Below, piece after piece: positions 34,870 to 44,539 of a DNA stretch of 64,000 nucleotides. The translations under genes were made by a program, and so were the position numbers. The number at the start of each line of letters is the position of its first letter. Positions within the stretch are counted from its first letter, which is position 1. Under the pieces are notes generated by a model, which worked only from the letters and a program-made list of their open reading frames with translations, made no database searches and was not told the DNA's origin. This stretch comes from Ontholestes murinus. Lineage: Eukaryota; Arthropoda; Insecta; Coleoptera; Staphylinidae. The stretch lies in the NCBI GenBank assembly GCA_963969525.1, contig OZ018393.1, positions 27,223,183-27,287,182 of the forward strand. The letters are read 5' to 3'.

Positions 34870-37020
34870 TCAATCAAAACAATGACAATGACATAATTTA
34901 AGTCAATATCTTCAGTCATAAATTATTTAATTGTTAATGATTTTTAAATATCAGTAATTATATGTTCATAAAAAGAACTTATCGAATAATTAAAGTTGTA
35001 GGAGATAAAATAATCACCGAAAAGAACCGCACGTGTGGGTTCAGACACAGCAGATACCTTTTGAGTAATTAACATTAATCACGATAGGTCAGAAGCGCAC
35101 ACCGAAAATAATTGCATGACGCTTGCAATTGCAAAAATAAAACTACAAACATTTGGCTGGAGGAGATACAGCTTATTTATATTTGTGATGCGGCTGTGTA
35201 TTCAACATTTCCAGGTCAGTTCGATAACCCAGTTTTAAAAACAATTTGATAAGGCGGAGGAAACAAACGATAAGTGGCTCGTTTGAAAGTCGGCGATAAC
35301 ACGGCTTCGTATAACGAAAGCCAGCATACGACGTGTACGGATATGTTCGGAACTTCGTCAGTCAGACCACGAAATTAAATTTGCTATCTTTATTTGAAAT
35401 AAAATCAGTTTACTGATCCTGATTTTGGCTGCAGTCACTAAAATGAAAAATATTTATCGTTTTCATTTATATTTTTAATTGCTATATACAATTATTAATA
35501 GGTGTCATAGTTACGATTAAGCGAAAACAAAATTTTCCCAACTTTCTATTCCTTTCACTGAAATATGAGTATTTAATCTAGTATCAAAAATGTCATTAAT
35601 ACTTTCCCCATTATTAAATTTTTAACTATTTACCTGAGAGACACTTACGTTAAATGTCCACTCCAAACTCTCGTCCGTACATTTCATTCCATTCTGACCA
35701 GAGGGACGTTCATTGAAAATCCCCCTTTATGTGCGACTGGTTATTGTTGCTGAAAGTATGTAATAACATTACAGCATGGTGCCACATAAAATATAACGAA
35801 TACCTCCGGAGATGGTTTATTTTATTTGTAAATTTAGTATCAACCTGCGAACATATTTTTCAAGCAACCAGACACAATTAGTGGAGGTAATTAACATGGA
35901 AATGCACTAATTATGGCAGTGCGAGCTGGTCGTGTGGGATGCACTCTTATTAATTATAAAACACACCCACGATCCGACATTGTGACAAATTAATCGCCCA
36001 CGACTGCAGCGATGAGCTTGATATTACGGTGCTGATAATATATTAAATTAAAGGTTAACATTCGAATTTATGATTATCTTCCATATGAGACACACATTTG
36101 CATCATTGCATATTCGTTACATTATTTTAATGTCAAACTGCGTTATTAACGGAAGACATTTAATTATGTTTTGAATTTATAACATATCGAAAAATATTTT
36201 ATTTTTTGAATACTGTAACTCTGATCTAAAGTCATATCAGGTAACTTTACTTTGTCTAAAATAAACCTCTTTTGAAATTGTGAATTGATATAAACCAATA
36301 TTTGATAAATACAGGTTATTTTCCTAAATCCATTGCATCCTTTGTTACAATGAAAGTTATCCTTAATGTAACTAATACTGCTACAAATGCATGATAAATA
36401 TCTTATAATTGGACTTGAGAATTATTAGAGATATTTGATTTATTTTCATATAAATTTTATAACATTTTCAAAGCATACAAACTCATGTTCTTTACATTTA
36501 CTTTTGTAGTTAGGTAATTGTACGTAAACAATATTTTTTTCTTTTAAATTTACATTCATGGGCTTTAAAAAAAACGAAAGCTTCAATTCATTTTTTGTGA
36601 ATTACAACATAATCTTTTTGCAGAAATAGATATATAGATTTGTTTCTCTATAAATTTTGAAATTTTAAGAATATATTTTTATTTGTAAACCTAAATCTTA
36701 AAGCATCATAAATATAAACATCAATTATAATCAAAATTGTTTAGCCTTAAAGATACATTTACATGGATATATGTATTTCCTAATTTCTGAATCGTAAATA
36801 CTTTAACAATCGACTTAGAAATACGTAAATTATACCATAACTAGCAATAAAATAAAATAATAATATACCACTTTTAGAGTAAAAAGTCTACTTAGGAATT
36901 TGAGCTTCAAAATGAAAATATTGCCTTCTTTAATTTTAGTTTTTAAGCTGTTTATATACTGGGTCCAATCTATATGATTGTCATTAAAGAGTCCTGTATA
37001 TTTTACTTAATAAGTATTTT
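34870..37020. other. Gene-free DNA, partly of high complexity
   Basis: No transposon or host coding domain recognised. 35000-36050 is less AT-rich and less repetitive than its neighbours and contains TAATTA-type words; it could be non-coding regulatory DNA but nothing proves this. Confidence 0.35.
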
Positions 37021-37029
37021 TTTTAATCA

Positions 37030-37062
37030 TGGAGTTTCAACAAGTAACAAAATCATCAATCC
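37030..37062 (-). ncRNA. Hammerhead-like motif relic, TTGATGA family
   Basis: The minus strand reads GGATTGATGA-TTTTGTTACTTGTT-GAAACTCCAT. It shares GGATTGATGA...GTTACTTG...GAAACTCCAT with 43858-43894 and the 37903 insertion. Stem II is no longer pairable here. Confidence 0.35.
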
Positions 37063-37239
37063 ACTATATATTTTACCTAATTTGAAAATAGCATTTGTAG
37101 AATCCAATATTTTTCATTGGATTATCCTGAAAACTACGTAGACTATTTAATTTTCATTTCAATGAAGCTTGTTATATTGGGTCGTATAAAAAGTCTCCCC
37201 GGTTTTTTCGTACATTTTTGAACAAACATTTTTTTATTA

Positions 37240-38308
37240 AAAATCAATTTCAATCGAGCACATATTGGCCATTATTATCTTTGACCTTTTGCCATTTATT
37301 CCATTGGTGTAGAACTCCTGTGGTTTATCGGCGAAAAAATTGGTCAAGTGATTTTCAGCGGCGCTTCGTTCGGCCAATTTTTTAACGTCAAGGGAGAAGC
37401 AGAGATCGAAACAGATGATAGTCCACCGTCTGACTATCAAGGTCCAGGCGTGGATGCATCAAAACATCACAATTTGTTCCGAGTCATCAAAGATGTGTGT
37501 GGCTGTGCATTGTCATGATGAAAGACAACTCTCGTTCTTTTGACCAATTCTAGTCACTTTTCTTTGATTGCTTCGTTCATATGGTCGAGTTGTGCACCGA
37601 ATTAATAGTTTCGCAAGGTGCCACAGCTCATAATAGACAATTCCCTTCCAGTCTCACCAAACACTCAAAAGAAGCTTTGTTGTCGTCAATTCAGGCTTTG
37701 AAGTTGTTTGCGGAGGGTCGCCAGCCTTTGACCTAGATCGCTTACATAGGATGTTCTCGTATTTCACCCATTTTCCATCAGTAATCATTCGTTTCAAAAA
37801 TGGGTCGATTTCGTTTCGTTTCAACAACATATCACTGATGGTAATTCGATAAATTAAATTTCTCTCCGTTAATTCATGTGGTATTCAAATATGGAGCTTA
37901 TTATCACTTAATAAAACACTGACGTGATGATGAAGCCACTGTTTCAACAAGTAACGGCCTCATCAATCCAATATGGAGCTTATTGCCTGCTCTCTTCAAA
38001 GGATTTCAAACTGTCATATGGTTCAAATTTAGTTCCTCCACTATTTTGCGACAGCTTGCGTGTCTGTCTTGCTCCACCAGTTGCAAAATTTCATCGACTT
38101 TTTCAGTTACTGGCGGGCCAGAGTGAGGTGCATCTTTAACATACAAATTTTCGGATTGAAATCTAGCAAACCACTCATGGGTCCTTCGTTTAGCATTTTC
38201 GCCATAAACTTCACAAATGTTTTGACATGTTCTTGCAGCGGTTTTGCCTTCTTTATAGTAAAACAGCATTACATACCATATTTCATCAGATATTTTACTC
38301 ATTTTCAA
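37240..38308 (-). pseudogene. Mariner transposase, broken
   Basis: The start is at 38302 or 38308 (MKMSKISDEIWYVMLFYYKEGKTAA). The paired helix-turn-helix follows with DAPHSGPPVTEKVDEILQLVEQDRHASCRKI and LNLNHMTV. After the insertion the text continues IPHELTERNLIYRITISDMLLKRNEIDPFLKRMIT (first Asp region), LLLSVWWDWKGIVYYEL, and near the end NHLTNFFADKPQEFY. Frameshifts and deletions remove much of the catalytic core. It is a different mariner subfamily from the 9728 copy. Confidence 0.8.
37903..37969 (-). mobile_element. 67-bp insertion carrying a hammerhead-like core, 15-bp target duplication
   Basis: aatatggagcttatt flanks it at 37888-37902 and 37970-37984. Removing the insert and one copy restores the mariner frame (NHMTV ... 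NKLHI ... IPHELTERN). On the minus strand the insert begins GGATTGATGAGGCCGTTAC, then TTGTTGAAACAG, and ends GTGTTTTATTAAGTGAT. The core and spacing are shared with 37030-37062 and 43858-43894. I read it as a severely 5'-truncated end of a Penelope-like element. Confidence 0.7.
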
Positions 38309-38460
38309 ATTAATATAACTTTTTACACAAGCAACGAATTAGGGAACTACTTTGGCAAAAATGTGAGCTGGAATGTTACATTTTAAGCATATGTTTGTTC
38401 GAGGCAATCGGGTGAGTGTTACACTACATAAGGTATCAGACTTTTTATACGGCCTGTTAT

Positions 38461-39419
38461 TTAAACTAATTATTAGTTAACCAGTATGTAATATTGGCAT
38501 CCATAATCATTGACTGAATTATGCTCCTATAATCAACTTAACTGATCCAAATGAAAAATATTGTATTCATATCTAGTTATTATTTAGGTATATTTCTACA
38601 TTTTTTCGGCTTGAGAGATATGACATATGACTCTATTAATTTGTTACATATCCCCATAACTCCGTATTTACTCGTATGTAAGAAATTAACACTTGTATCG
38701 ACACTCAAAGGCCTCTTCATCCAAAACATTTGACATGGAAGCCATCATTTGTATGAGTGCAATAACATACAGCTTGATATTTTAGATATACTACAATGTT
38801 GCACCTGTAAATCAATATTTAATTTACACTTTTAATAATTTTGTCAAATATTTTTAATTATTGTGTTAAAATAGATATATAGATCCATAGTTTTGATATC
38901 ACGTAGCTTTTAACTTTTATAAATTGGAAATATTGTATAATCGAAATTTTAAGAGACAGAGATAAACACCTTTATTGGAAAATAGTGTTACATCTGATAA
39001 TAGGATAATTTCTATGCTCTTCTCTTATTGTTTTTCCATTGGCTATCGATCAGTGGTCTTTCAGGGTGGCATTTTATAATTATTGAAGAAATCCTAGTTT
39101 CTATGGCCTAAAGAAGCGTCTATAACGGAGGTCCATTCCAAACAACGCGCAGTCGTTGAGTCTCTTTTGGCGTAAAACCAGGGCATCTCAGATATTCCTA
39201 GGCGCTTGTAGAATAGAAAATAACGCTACAGATTATAAGAAAAACCAGGAAGTAGTTTCTTAATGAGGGATTATAAGGAAAGGTTTACATTATTTCGGTT
39301 TCTTTTTAGGTAATAAATCTAGTAGGGGATTATCTAAAGGACTTAGGTCAAAATTTACTAAAAGATTTTATATTTTTATACATTTCAATGGCCTCAGGCA
39401 TATTTAATTTATAGTGCAG
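38461..39419. other. No gene recognised
   Basis: AT-rich, with short chance frames only. Confidence 0.4.
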
Positions 39420-40260
39420 ATTAACTATGGAGATTTGGCGGTGGACAAAAGCATGGTTGGTCATTAGGCAAAGCGTGTGTCATCATCGCCGTCAAGCAAA
39501 ACTGTCTGATTTCCCTCGAGCTGGCCGGCTGTCCACAGCTGTGACCCATCCAATGTCGGAGCGTGCGAAAATATTCGAGATGATCAACGGACTATAATCA
39601 AACACCTCGCTTGCTCAACTGGATGTCTCTGCTGGTAATGCCGTCACAATTGTTCACCGGTTGGAATGTTCAAAGGTTTCTTTCCGCTGGGTCCCGCGAT
39701 GTCTGACCGAAGACCATAAACTTCGAACCCGAAACCAAACGGCAATCAATGGAGTATCCCAAGCCAGACCCACTCTCCTGCCAAGAAAAAGTTTGAAGCC
39801 ATACTCTCAGCTGGTAAGTCTACGGTCTTCTGGGATTCTGTAGAGGTTATTCTTTTCCCCATGGTCAAACGTAATTTAGTGGTAGTGTATTGTACTACTC
39901 TTTGAAAATGGAAGAAACGACTTCAGCGTGTTCGTAGACACAAAAGGCCAAACGAACTTCTCTTTCTCATGAGAACGCCAGACCTCCCACAAGAGAGGAG
40001 TTCATAAAACTCAGTGGACTGTTCTTCCTCATCCTCCCTATAGCCCCGATCACGTACCGTCGGATTTTCTTCTGTTTGGTCCAATAAGGGGAAGCAATTT
40101 GCGGGAAGCACTACGCGGATGATGAGGACATTATTGATGCATACAGGCCCTCACGTCAAAGAGGCATAAAGCCATAGCATTGAATGGAGTTTACGTTGAA
40201 AAATAGTGTTTTGTAGCAAAAGGATTGGGGAATAACATGATGTACTTGAATACTCAATAA
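39420..40260 (+). pseudogene. Mariner transposase relic, third lineage
   Basis: Fragments in all three frames: a helix-turn-helix region near 39480-39600, SFRWVPRCLTEDHK (39680-39725), an SPKKK segment followed by SAGKSTVFWDSVEVILF (39810-39860), KRLQRVRRHK (about 39918-39950), and near 40050 text matching the D-proline-rich third catalytic region. This resembles the mariners most often mislabelled SETMAR-like. Heavily decayed. Confidence 0.6.
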
Positions 40261-40309
40261 AACAACCCTTATTTCAGAAAAAATGGGTTCCATTATATAA
40301 TGAAACCCG

Positions 40310-40650
40310 GTCGTAATATTGCAGAAATGTTTCACAATATTTTATAACTTTTATTGGAATATCATCAATACCACTTCCCATTGTATTCTTTAATAATGCC
40401 ACTATATTAGAAATTTTCGTTGCGACTGTTGGCTTTGTAAATTAGGATTGTGTAGGATTGTTCATGATGTCCCTATTTTAATTGCCACTTAAAAACGTAT
40501 ACTTCTGAAATGTTTGTAATATCCTCTTTGGCTGTAATTTCTAAATCTTATCTGACCAAGATAGACAGTCCACTATTTCCTAAAATGTTTGTACTGTGAA
40601 ATTATTTGATTCTGCCTCTGTCTTACATGTATTATGTCATGAATCTGATG
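40310..40650 (-). pseudogene. Jockey-type RT N-terminal fragment
   Basis: The minus strand reads ATKISNIVALLKNTMGSGIDDI and PIKVIKYCETFL, the conserved text just ahead of the first RT catalytic motif. No further RT follows towards lower coordinates. Confidence 0.5.
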
Positions 40651-41269
40651 ATTAAGTCTATTGATATACTTACCGATTGAATGTTTTTATTAAAAACATA
40701 TAAAGAATTAAATAATTTCCTAGTTTAATTTGTAATTTTTGGAAATGGTGGTTGGCTCATTTAATTAGACATCATTCTTGATAGTGGCCTAATGAATTTA
40801 ATTTAATCTAAAACCTACATTAATTAGATAAGATTTTGAAACTACAGCTACTGAAGACAATTCCAACATTAAATCAAAAATATAGTTTTTAATTAGACAC
40901 GAGTCAAAATTAAAATAATAATTTTTCAGAAAAAAATCTAATTTGCCTATAGGAAAAGTATATATTAACAAGCCATACTCTTCTGAGAACTTCGATTAAA
41001 GTATGTCACATGGAATACGCTTAATATTTTCTTTCTTTAAATACTGTATAGATGTATTCATGTATATCGAAAAATATTTGCGTACACAGACAAATTTTTG
41101 CTAGAAATAATCATGTGAGCCATTCAATGTTGTATGCAAACACCTTTAACAGTGCATCATAATTCGATTTATTAAATTCCTGTGTTAAATTTAATGCAAA
41201 CGTAATATTCAATGAAATATTATTATATTTTATCATTTATTAAATTATTCAATAGACATAATTTTATTC

Positions 41270-41390
41270 ATATTAGTGTTGCTTTGATGGTTATATTATT
41301 AGCCAGAAGTAGTTGTTTCAACAAGTAATTTGTTTTGTAGTCTTAGTAAGACTCATTATTGTAGATTCACGAAATATTTTTAAATTATTA
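41270..41390 (+). repeat. Relative of the 1639-2056 palindrome family, internally deleted
   Basis: AGTGTTGCTTTGATGG, AGAAGTAGTTGTTTCAACAAG, TTTGTTTTGTAGTCTTAGTAAGACTCA and TAGATTCACGAAATATTT align with 1840-2000, lacking about 50 bp. Confidence 0.6.
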
Positions 41391-41504
41391 ATGAAATAAT
41401 TGATATACTTTTAGATATTTAATATGAATTTATTGATACGTCTCTATAATGTATTTAAATATTTTATTACATGTAAATAAAATTATTAATTGGGATACAA
41501 TTAA

Positions 41505-41640
41505 TGGTGCTTTAGAGTGACGGAGGCGATCCTTTAAAGTAACAAGCTCATTTACACACACACAAATACACAAATGACACATGGCGGAAGGACCAAGTGG
41601 TCGATAGCCTAACACTACTACTACTACTACTAAAATTATT
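41505..41640 (+). repeat. LINE 3'-UTR relic with two-tier hairpin and (ACT)n tail
   Basis: GGC-(GGAAG)-GACC-AAGT-GGTC-(GATA)-GCC lies at 41583-41609, followed by (ACT)7-type repeats at 41613-41632. The preceding text is shared with 11930-12030. Confidence 0.55.
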
Positions 41641-41644
41641 ATTA

Positions 41645-42470
41645 TGTATCCATATGTTTGTGCTTCTACGCTCTTTAAATTAGTCCCCCTTCCTTACTTC
41701 GCTTTCCTTCTGGGTAATAGTTTTCCACGCCATTTATTTTGTTTTTCCGTCGACCTTTTATGTAGTTTATACTCATTTCCTCGTTGTTCTACAGCCATAT
41801 TTATTGGTCATTTATTTCCTTTACTGTTGGTGTGCTAGTCTGGTAATCTCTTATAATTTTATTAATGCATTTTCGATTCTAGCATATAAACTTGTTGATT
41901 ACTTAATTGTTAATATCAATTTGTCTCCTCCCATTTAGCAGTTTATTTGCTTTCAAACAGAGATTTTGTTTTCTATTTCCTATACTAATTTAATCTCTTC
42001 GTTCGATTATATTCGAAGATAATCCTCACATTTGGATTTATGTCATTCAAAACAAGCCAAATAGTAATCAAAACAATTTATACACTTTGTAGATTTTTTA
42101 CTATGACATTGTTTGCAAGATACAGAGACTTAAAAATGATTACTTTCTCGAACAGTTAAAAAGTAAAATCTGATTTCAAAACAGAAATGGCAAAGGTGTG
42201 AGAAGATTTTGCAAAATAAATTAGAAAAGTATGGCAAAATAAATATAATGATTAATGGAGCATTCAAGAGAATGGGACAACCCAACAAATCAAATAGTGT
42301 ATTAAAAATTAACCACAAAGAAACGAGATCTTAGCGGAACAGAAAGAAATAATGAGAAGATGATAAGATTTCATAGAATTACTGACAACGGAAAAGAGGA
42401 ATAAAGTGGAGAATCTGAATCTAAAATACTAAAGAGAAAGCAACGAGGCAGAGGTAACAGTTGAGGTACT
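41645..42470. other. No recognised gene
   Basis: Short open frames at 41644-41838 and 42130-42318 have no recognisable domain. The sequence from about 42380 becomes purine-rich, leading into an RTE-like fragment. Confidence 0.35.
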
Positions 42471-42479
42471 AGGACAAAT

Positions 42480-42800
42480 AAAAGATCTTTAAAACATGGA
42501 AAGGTAGAAGGAAAGTATAAAATAAAAACGGAAATGCTAAAAAAATGGACAACGAAGGACTCGAAATTTTACTAGAATTAATAAATAAGGTATGGCAGGG
42601 AGAGAAAATACAACCTGAGTGGACAGAAACATTGCTGGTACCAATTCACAAGAGCGGAGAAAAATAAAATTGCTTAAATTTTTTGGACACGATCATCAAA
42701 ATCTTTAAACAATTAATTGAGAGGAGGATTAGAAATAGTAGTAAATAGAATGGAAAGTAAATTACTTGATGCACAAAGCAGATTTAGGGGAAGGCAGATG
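42480..42800 (+). pseudogene. RTE-like RT fragment
   Basis: Across frames: EMLKKMDNEGLEILLELINKVW-type text, IQPEWTETLLVPIHKSGEK, DTIIKIFKQLIERRIR and LLDAQSRFRGRQ. These are the conserved pre-catalytic RT segments of RTE-type and related LINEs. It ends abruptly near 42800, where a different LINE begins. Confidence 0.6.
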
Positions 42801-42804
42801 TATC

Positions 42805-43600
42805 CAATATTAGATATTCACACTAAACTAAATCACCGAAAAAATACACCAACAACTATCATCGCACCAATAACTCACGCCATAAAGTCTTTGTTTCCCA
42901 AACTATGATCCCTCCTTCAGTTTCCGTTAAATACCTGGGCATAACCATAGATCAAAAGATCAATTTCAAAAAACATACTGCTGCATTAAAAAATAAAATA
43001 ACTTCTAGGGCAAAATGCTTTAGAAATGCACCTACAAGAACAATGGGATTAATACTAGCACAGCTGTTAGAATTTACAAAATGATTTGCCGCCCACTACT
43101 TGACTATGGTTGTGCCCTCTATACCAATTCCAGCAATCCAACCTCCCGTAATATCGAAGTTAGCGAGCGAGCATCCCTCCGCACCCTAACCAAACTCCGA
43201 CATCCCCTTAATCCTCTACACAATCCATCTAATCAGCTCCTATATGATACCACTTTAGTTATCCCTATCCTAGAACGCCTTCGATTCCTATCAGAAAAAT
43301 TCTCCAAAAATCCCTTCAACTTCTATATATTATCCCAATATTGTCTTCCTAGAAACCCTAGTATAAACCCTAAATTTAAAAATCCCAATTCAACCATATT
43401 TGATTTCATTTCATCATTTCATCCTTTTACGCAATAACGACTGACGCCGTATGACTGGACAGCACAAGGCAGAAAGACCTCTGGTCGATAGCCTTTTGAC
43501 AAATTAATACATTAACACCTCATTCATTATTCATTATTCCAATGTAAATATGTACAAAAATTTGTCAATAAATATATGTTACTACTACTACTACTACACC
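42805..43600 (+). mobile_element. 5'-truncated Jockey-type LINE with 3' hairpin and (TAC)n tail
   Basis: It contains the last part of ORF2 and a 3' UTR with hairpin GGC-(AGAAA)-GACC-TCT-GGTC-(GATA)-GCC at 43468-43493 (outer stem extends to AAGGC/GCCTT). The tail is (TAC)n at 43579-43596. The same hairpin occurs at 21585 and 41583. Confidence 0.65.
42900..43437 (+). pseudogene. Jockey-type ORF2 C-terminal fragment
   Basis: VSVKYLGITIDQKINFKKHTA (42925-42985) precedes an open frame from 43081: MICRPLLDYGCALYTNSSN, SERASLRTLTKLRHPLN and a typical Pro/Asn-rich end, stopping at 43435-43437. Upstream RT motifs are missing. A frameshift separates the two parts near 43060. Confidence 0.65.
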
Positions 43601-43683
43601 AACAACGTAAAATGTTTTATTTAGCATTCTTAGACATACATAAAACATTGACACAGCTGGTATAAGAATGCTACGGAACATCT

Positions 43684-43853
43684 AATTATTAAATAAAAAC
43701 ACAACTGTTTAGAGTTTGGCTTTATTTTGTAGATACACTGCTACAATTGTTTCACCTGCCTGTCGAAGCTGTGCGGTGAAACAATTTTAGCATTGTATCT
43801 ACAAAATAAAGTAAAACTCTAAACAGTTGTGTTTTTATTTAATTTAATAATTG
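43684..43853. repeat. Palindrome (arms about 70 bp) with a hammerhead-like centre
   Basis: 43684-43757 and 43783-43853 match as AAATAAAAACACAACTGTTT ... GTTTCACC and complement. The centre at 43760-43782 holds CTGTCGA-A-GCTG-TG-CGGT-GAAA, then text ending in TA and GCA pairing with TGC before the core. The layout (inverted tail, core, tail) equals that at 2693-2842. Confidence 0.7.
43757..43792 (+). ncRNA. Decayed hammerhead-like core
   Basis: TGC (43757-43759), CTGTCGA (43760-43766), extra A, stem GCTG/CGGT with wobble pairs, GAAA (43778-43781), CAATTTTA, GCA (43790-43792) pairing with TGC. Position A6 of CUGANGA is U, expected to abolish cleavage. Confidence 0.35.
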
Positions 43854-43857
43854 CATA

Positions 43858-43894
43858 ATGGAGTTTCGCCAAGTATCAGCCTCATCAATCCGAG
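43858..43894 (-). ncRNA. Hammerhead-like motif, TTGATGA family
   Basis: The minus strand reads GGATTGATGAGGCTGATAC then TTGGCGAAACTCCAT. GC(U) pairs with (G)GC as a short stem II and GAAAC follows. The next bases (TTATGCA...AAATAAAAACACA) resemble the tail at 50729-50760. Stems I and III are not clear, so assignment is tentative. Confidence 0.4.
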
Positions 43895-44539
43895 ATATGG
43901 AACGTCTTAGACAAAAGACAAATTTTGATGGATATTTGAATCGAAGTGCTTGCAGCTTGTTCACCGGGATAGCACTAAGATCATTTTCACATGATGTTGT
44001 CGGAAACTATCCATTTGCCATAGCCAGGTTATAGAAAAACTATAAATATGTGGTTTAATGTTATTGATTTATCTGTAAAATACTGATTTAAAACTCCATT
44101 GGTAATAATCCCGACATTTACAAAACTATTAAGTAATTTCTCAATTATTTTGGGGTTTGCTTGATTCGGAAATTTATCATGAATTGGCTCCAGTAGAAGC
44201 ACGATATCAGATTGTTCAAATTATATTCAATTTAAGAAACTTATGAGGTATTACATATTTTCTTCTCTCTGTATAAATTAGAGAAAAATATTACAAATTA
44301 CAGAAATTTATGTCTATGTTAGATCCCATCAATGTAATTTAGATATTTTTGCAATGTCACTCACTTAAAATTTTGTATTAAAACTTTAAAGTTGAGGCCG
44401 TTTTTATTTTTTTTAAACAAATATAACCAATTTTCATAGACAACATTTACAGCTATATGCTTAAATTGATAAAATATATAAATGTTTGTGTCCATTTAGG
44501 GGCACGATTTAGAATTGGGCGACAATCACCTTGGTAAAA
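43895..44539. other. No gene recognised
   Basis: AT-rich DNA between a palindrome and an I-type LINE; no domain visible. Confidence 0.4.

Larger units (their letters stand above)
37174..38460 (-). mobile_element. Mariner element with recognisable ends, interrupted by a 67-bp insertion
   Basis: Inverted ends: TTGGGTCGTATAAAAAGTCT at the left (37177-37196) and the complement of GGCCGTATAAAAAGTCT at the right (38439-38455). The transposase reads on the minus strand between them. Length about 1.29 kb matches mariner. Confidence 0.8.
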
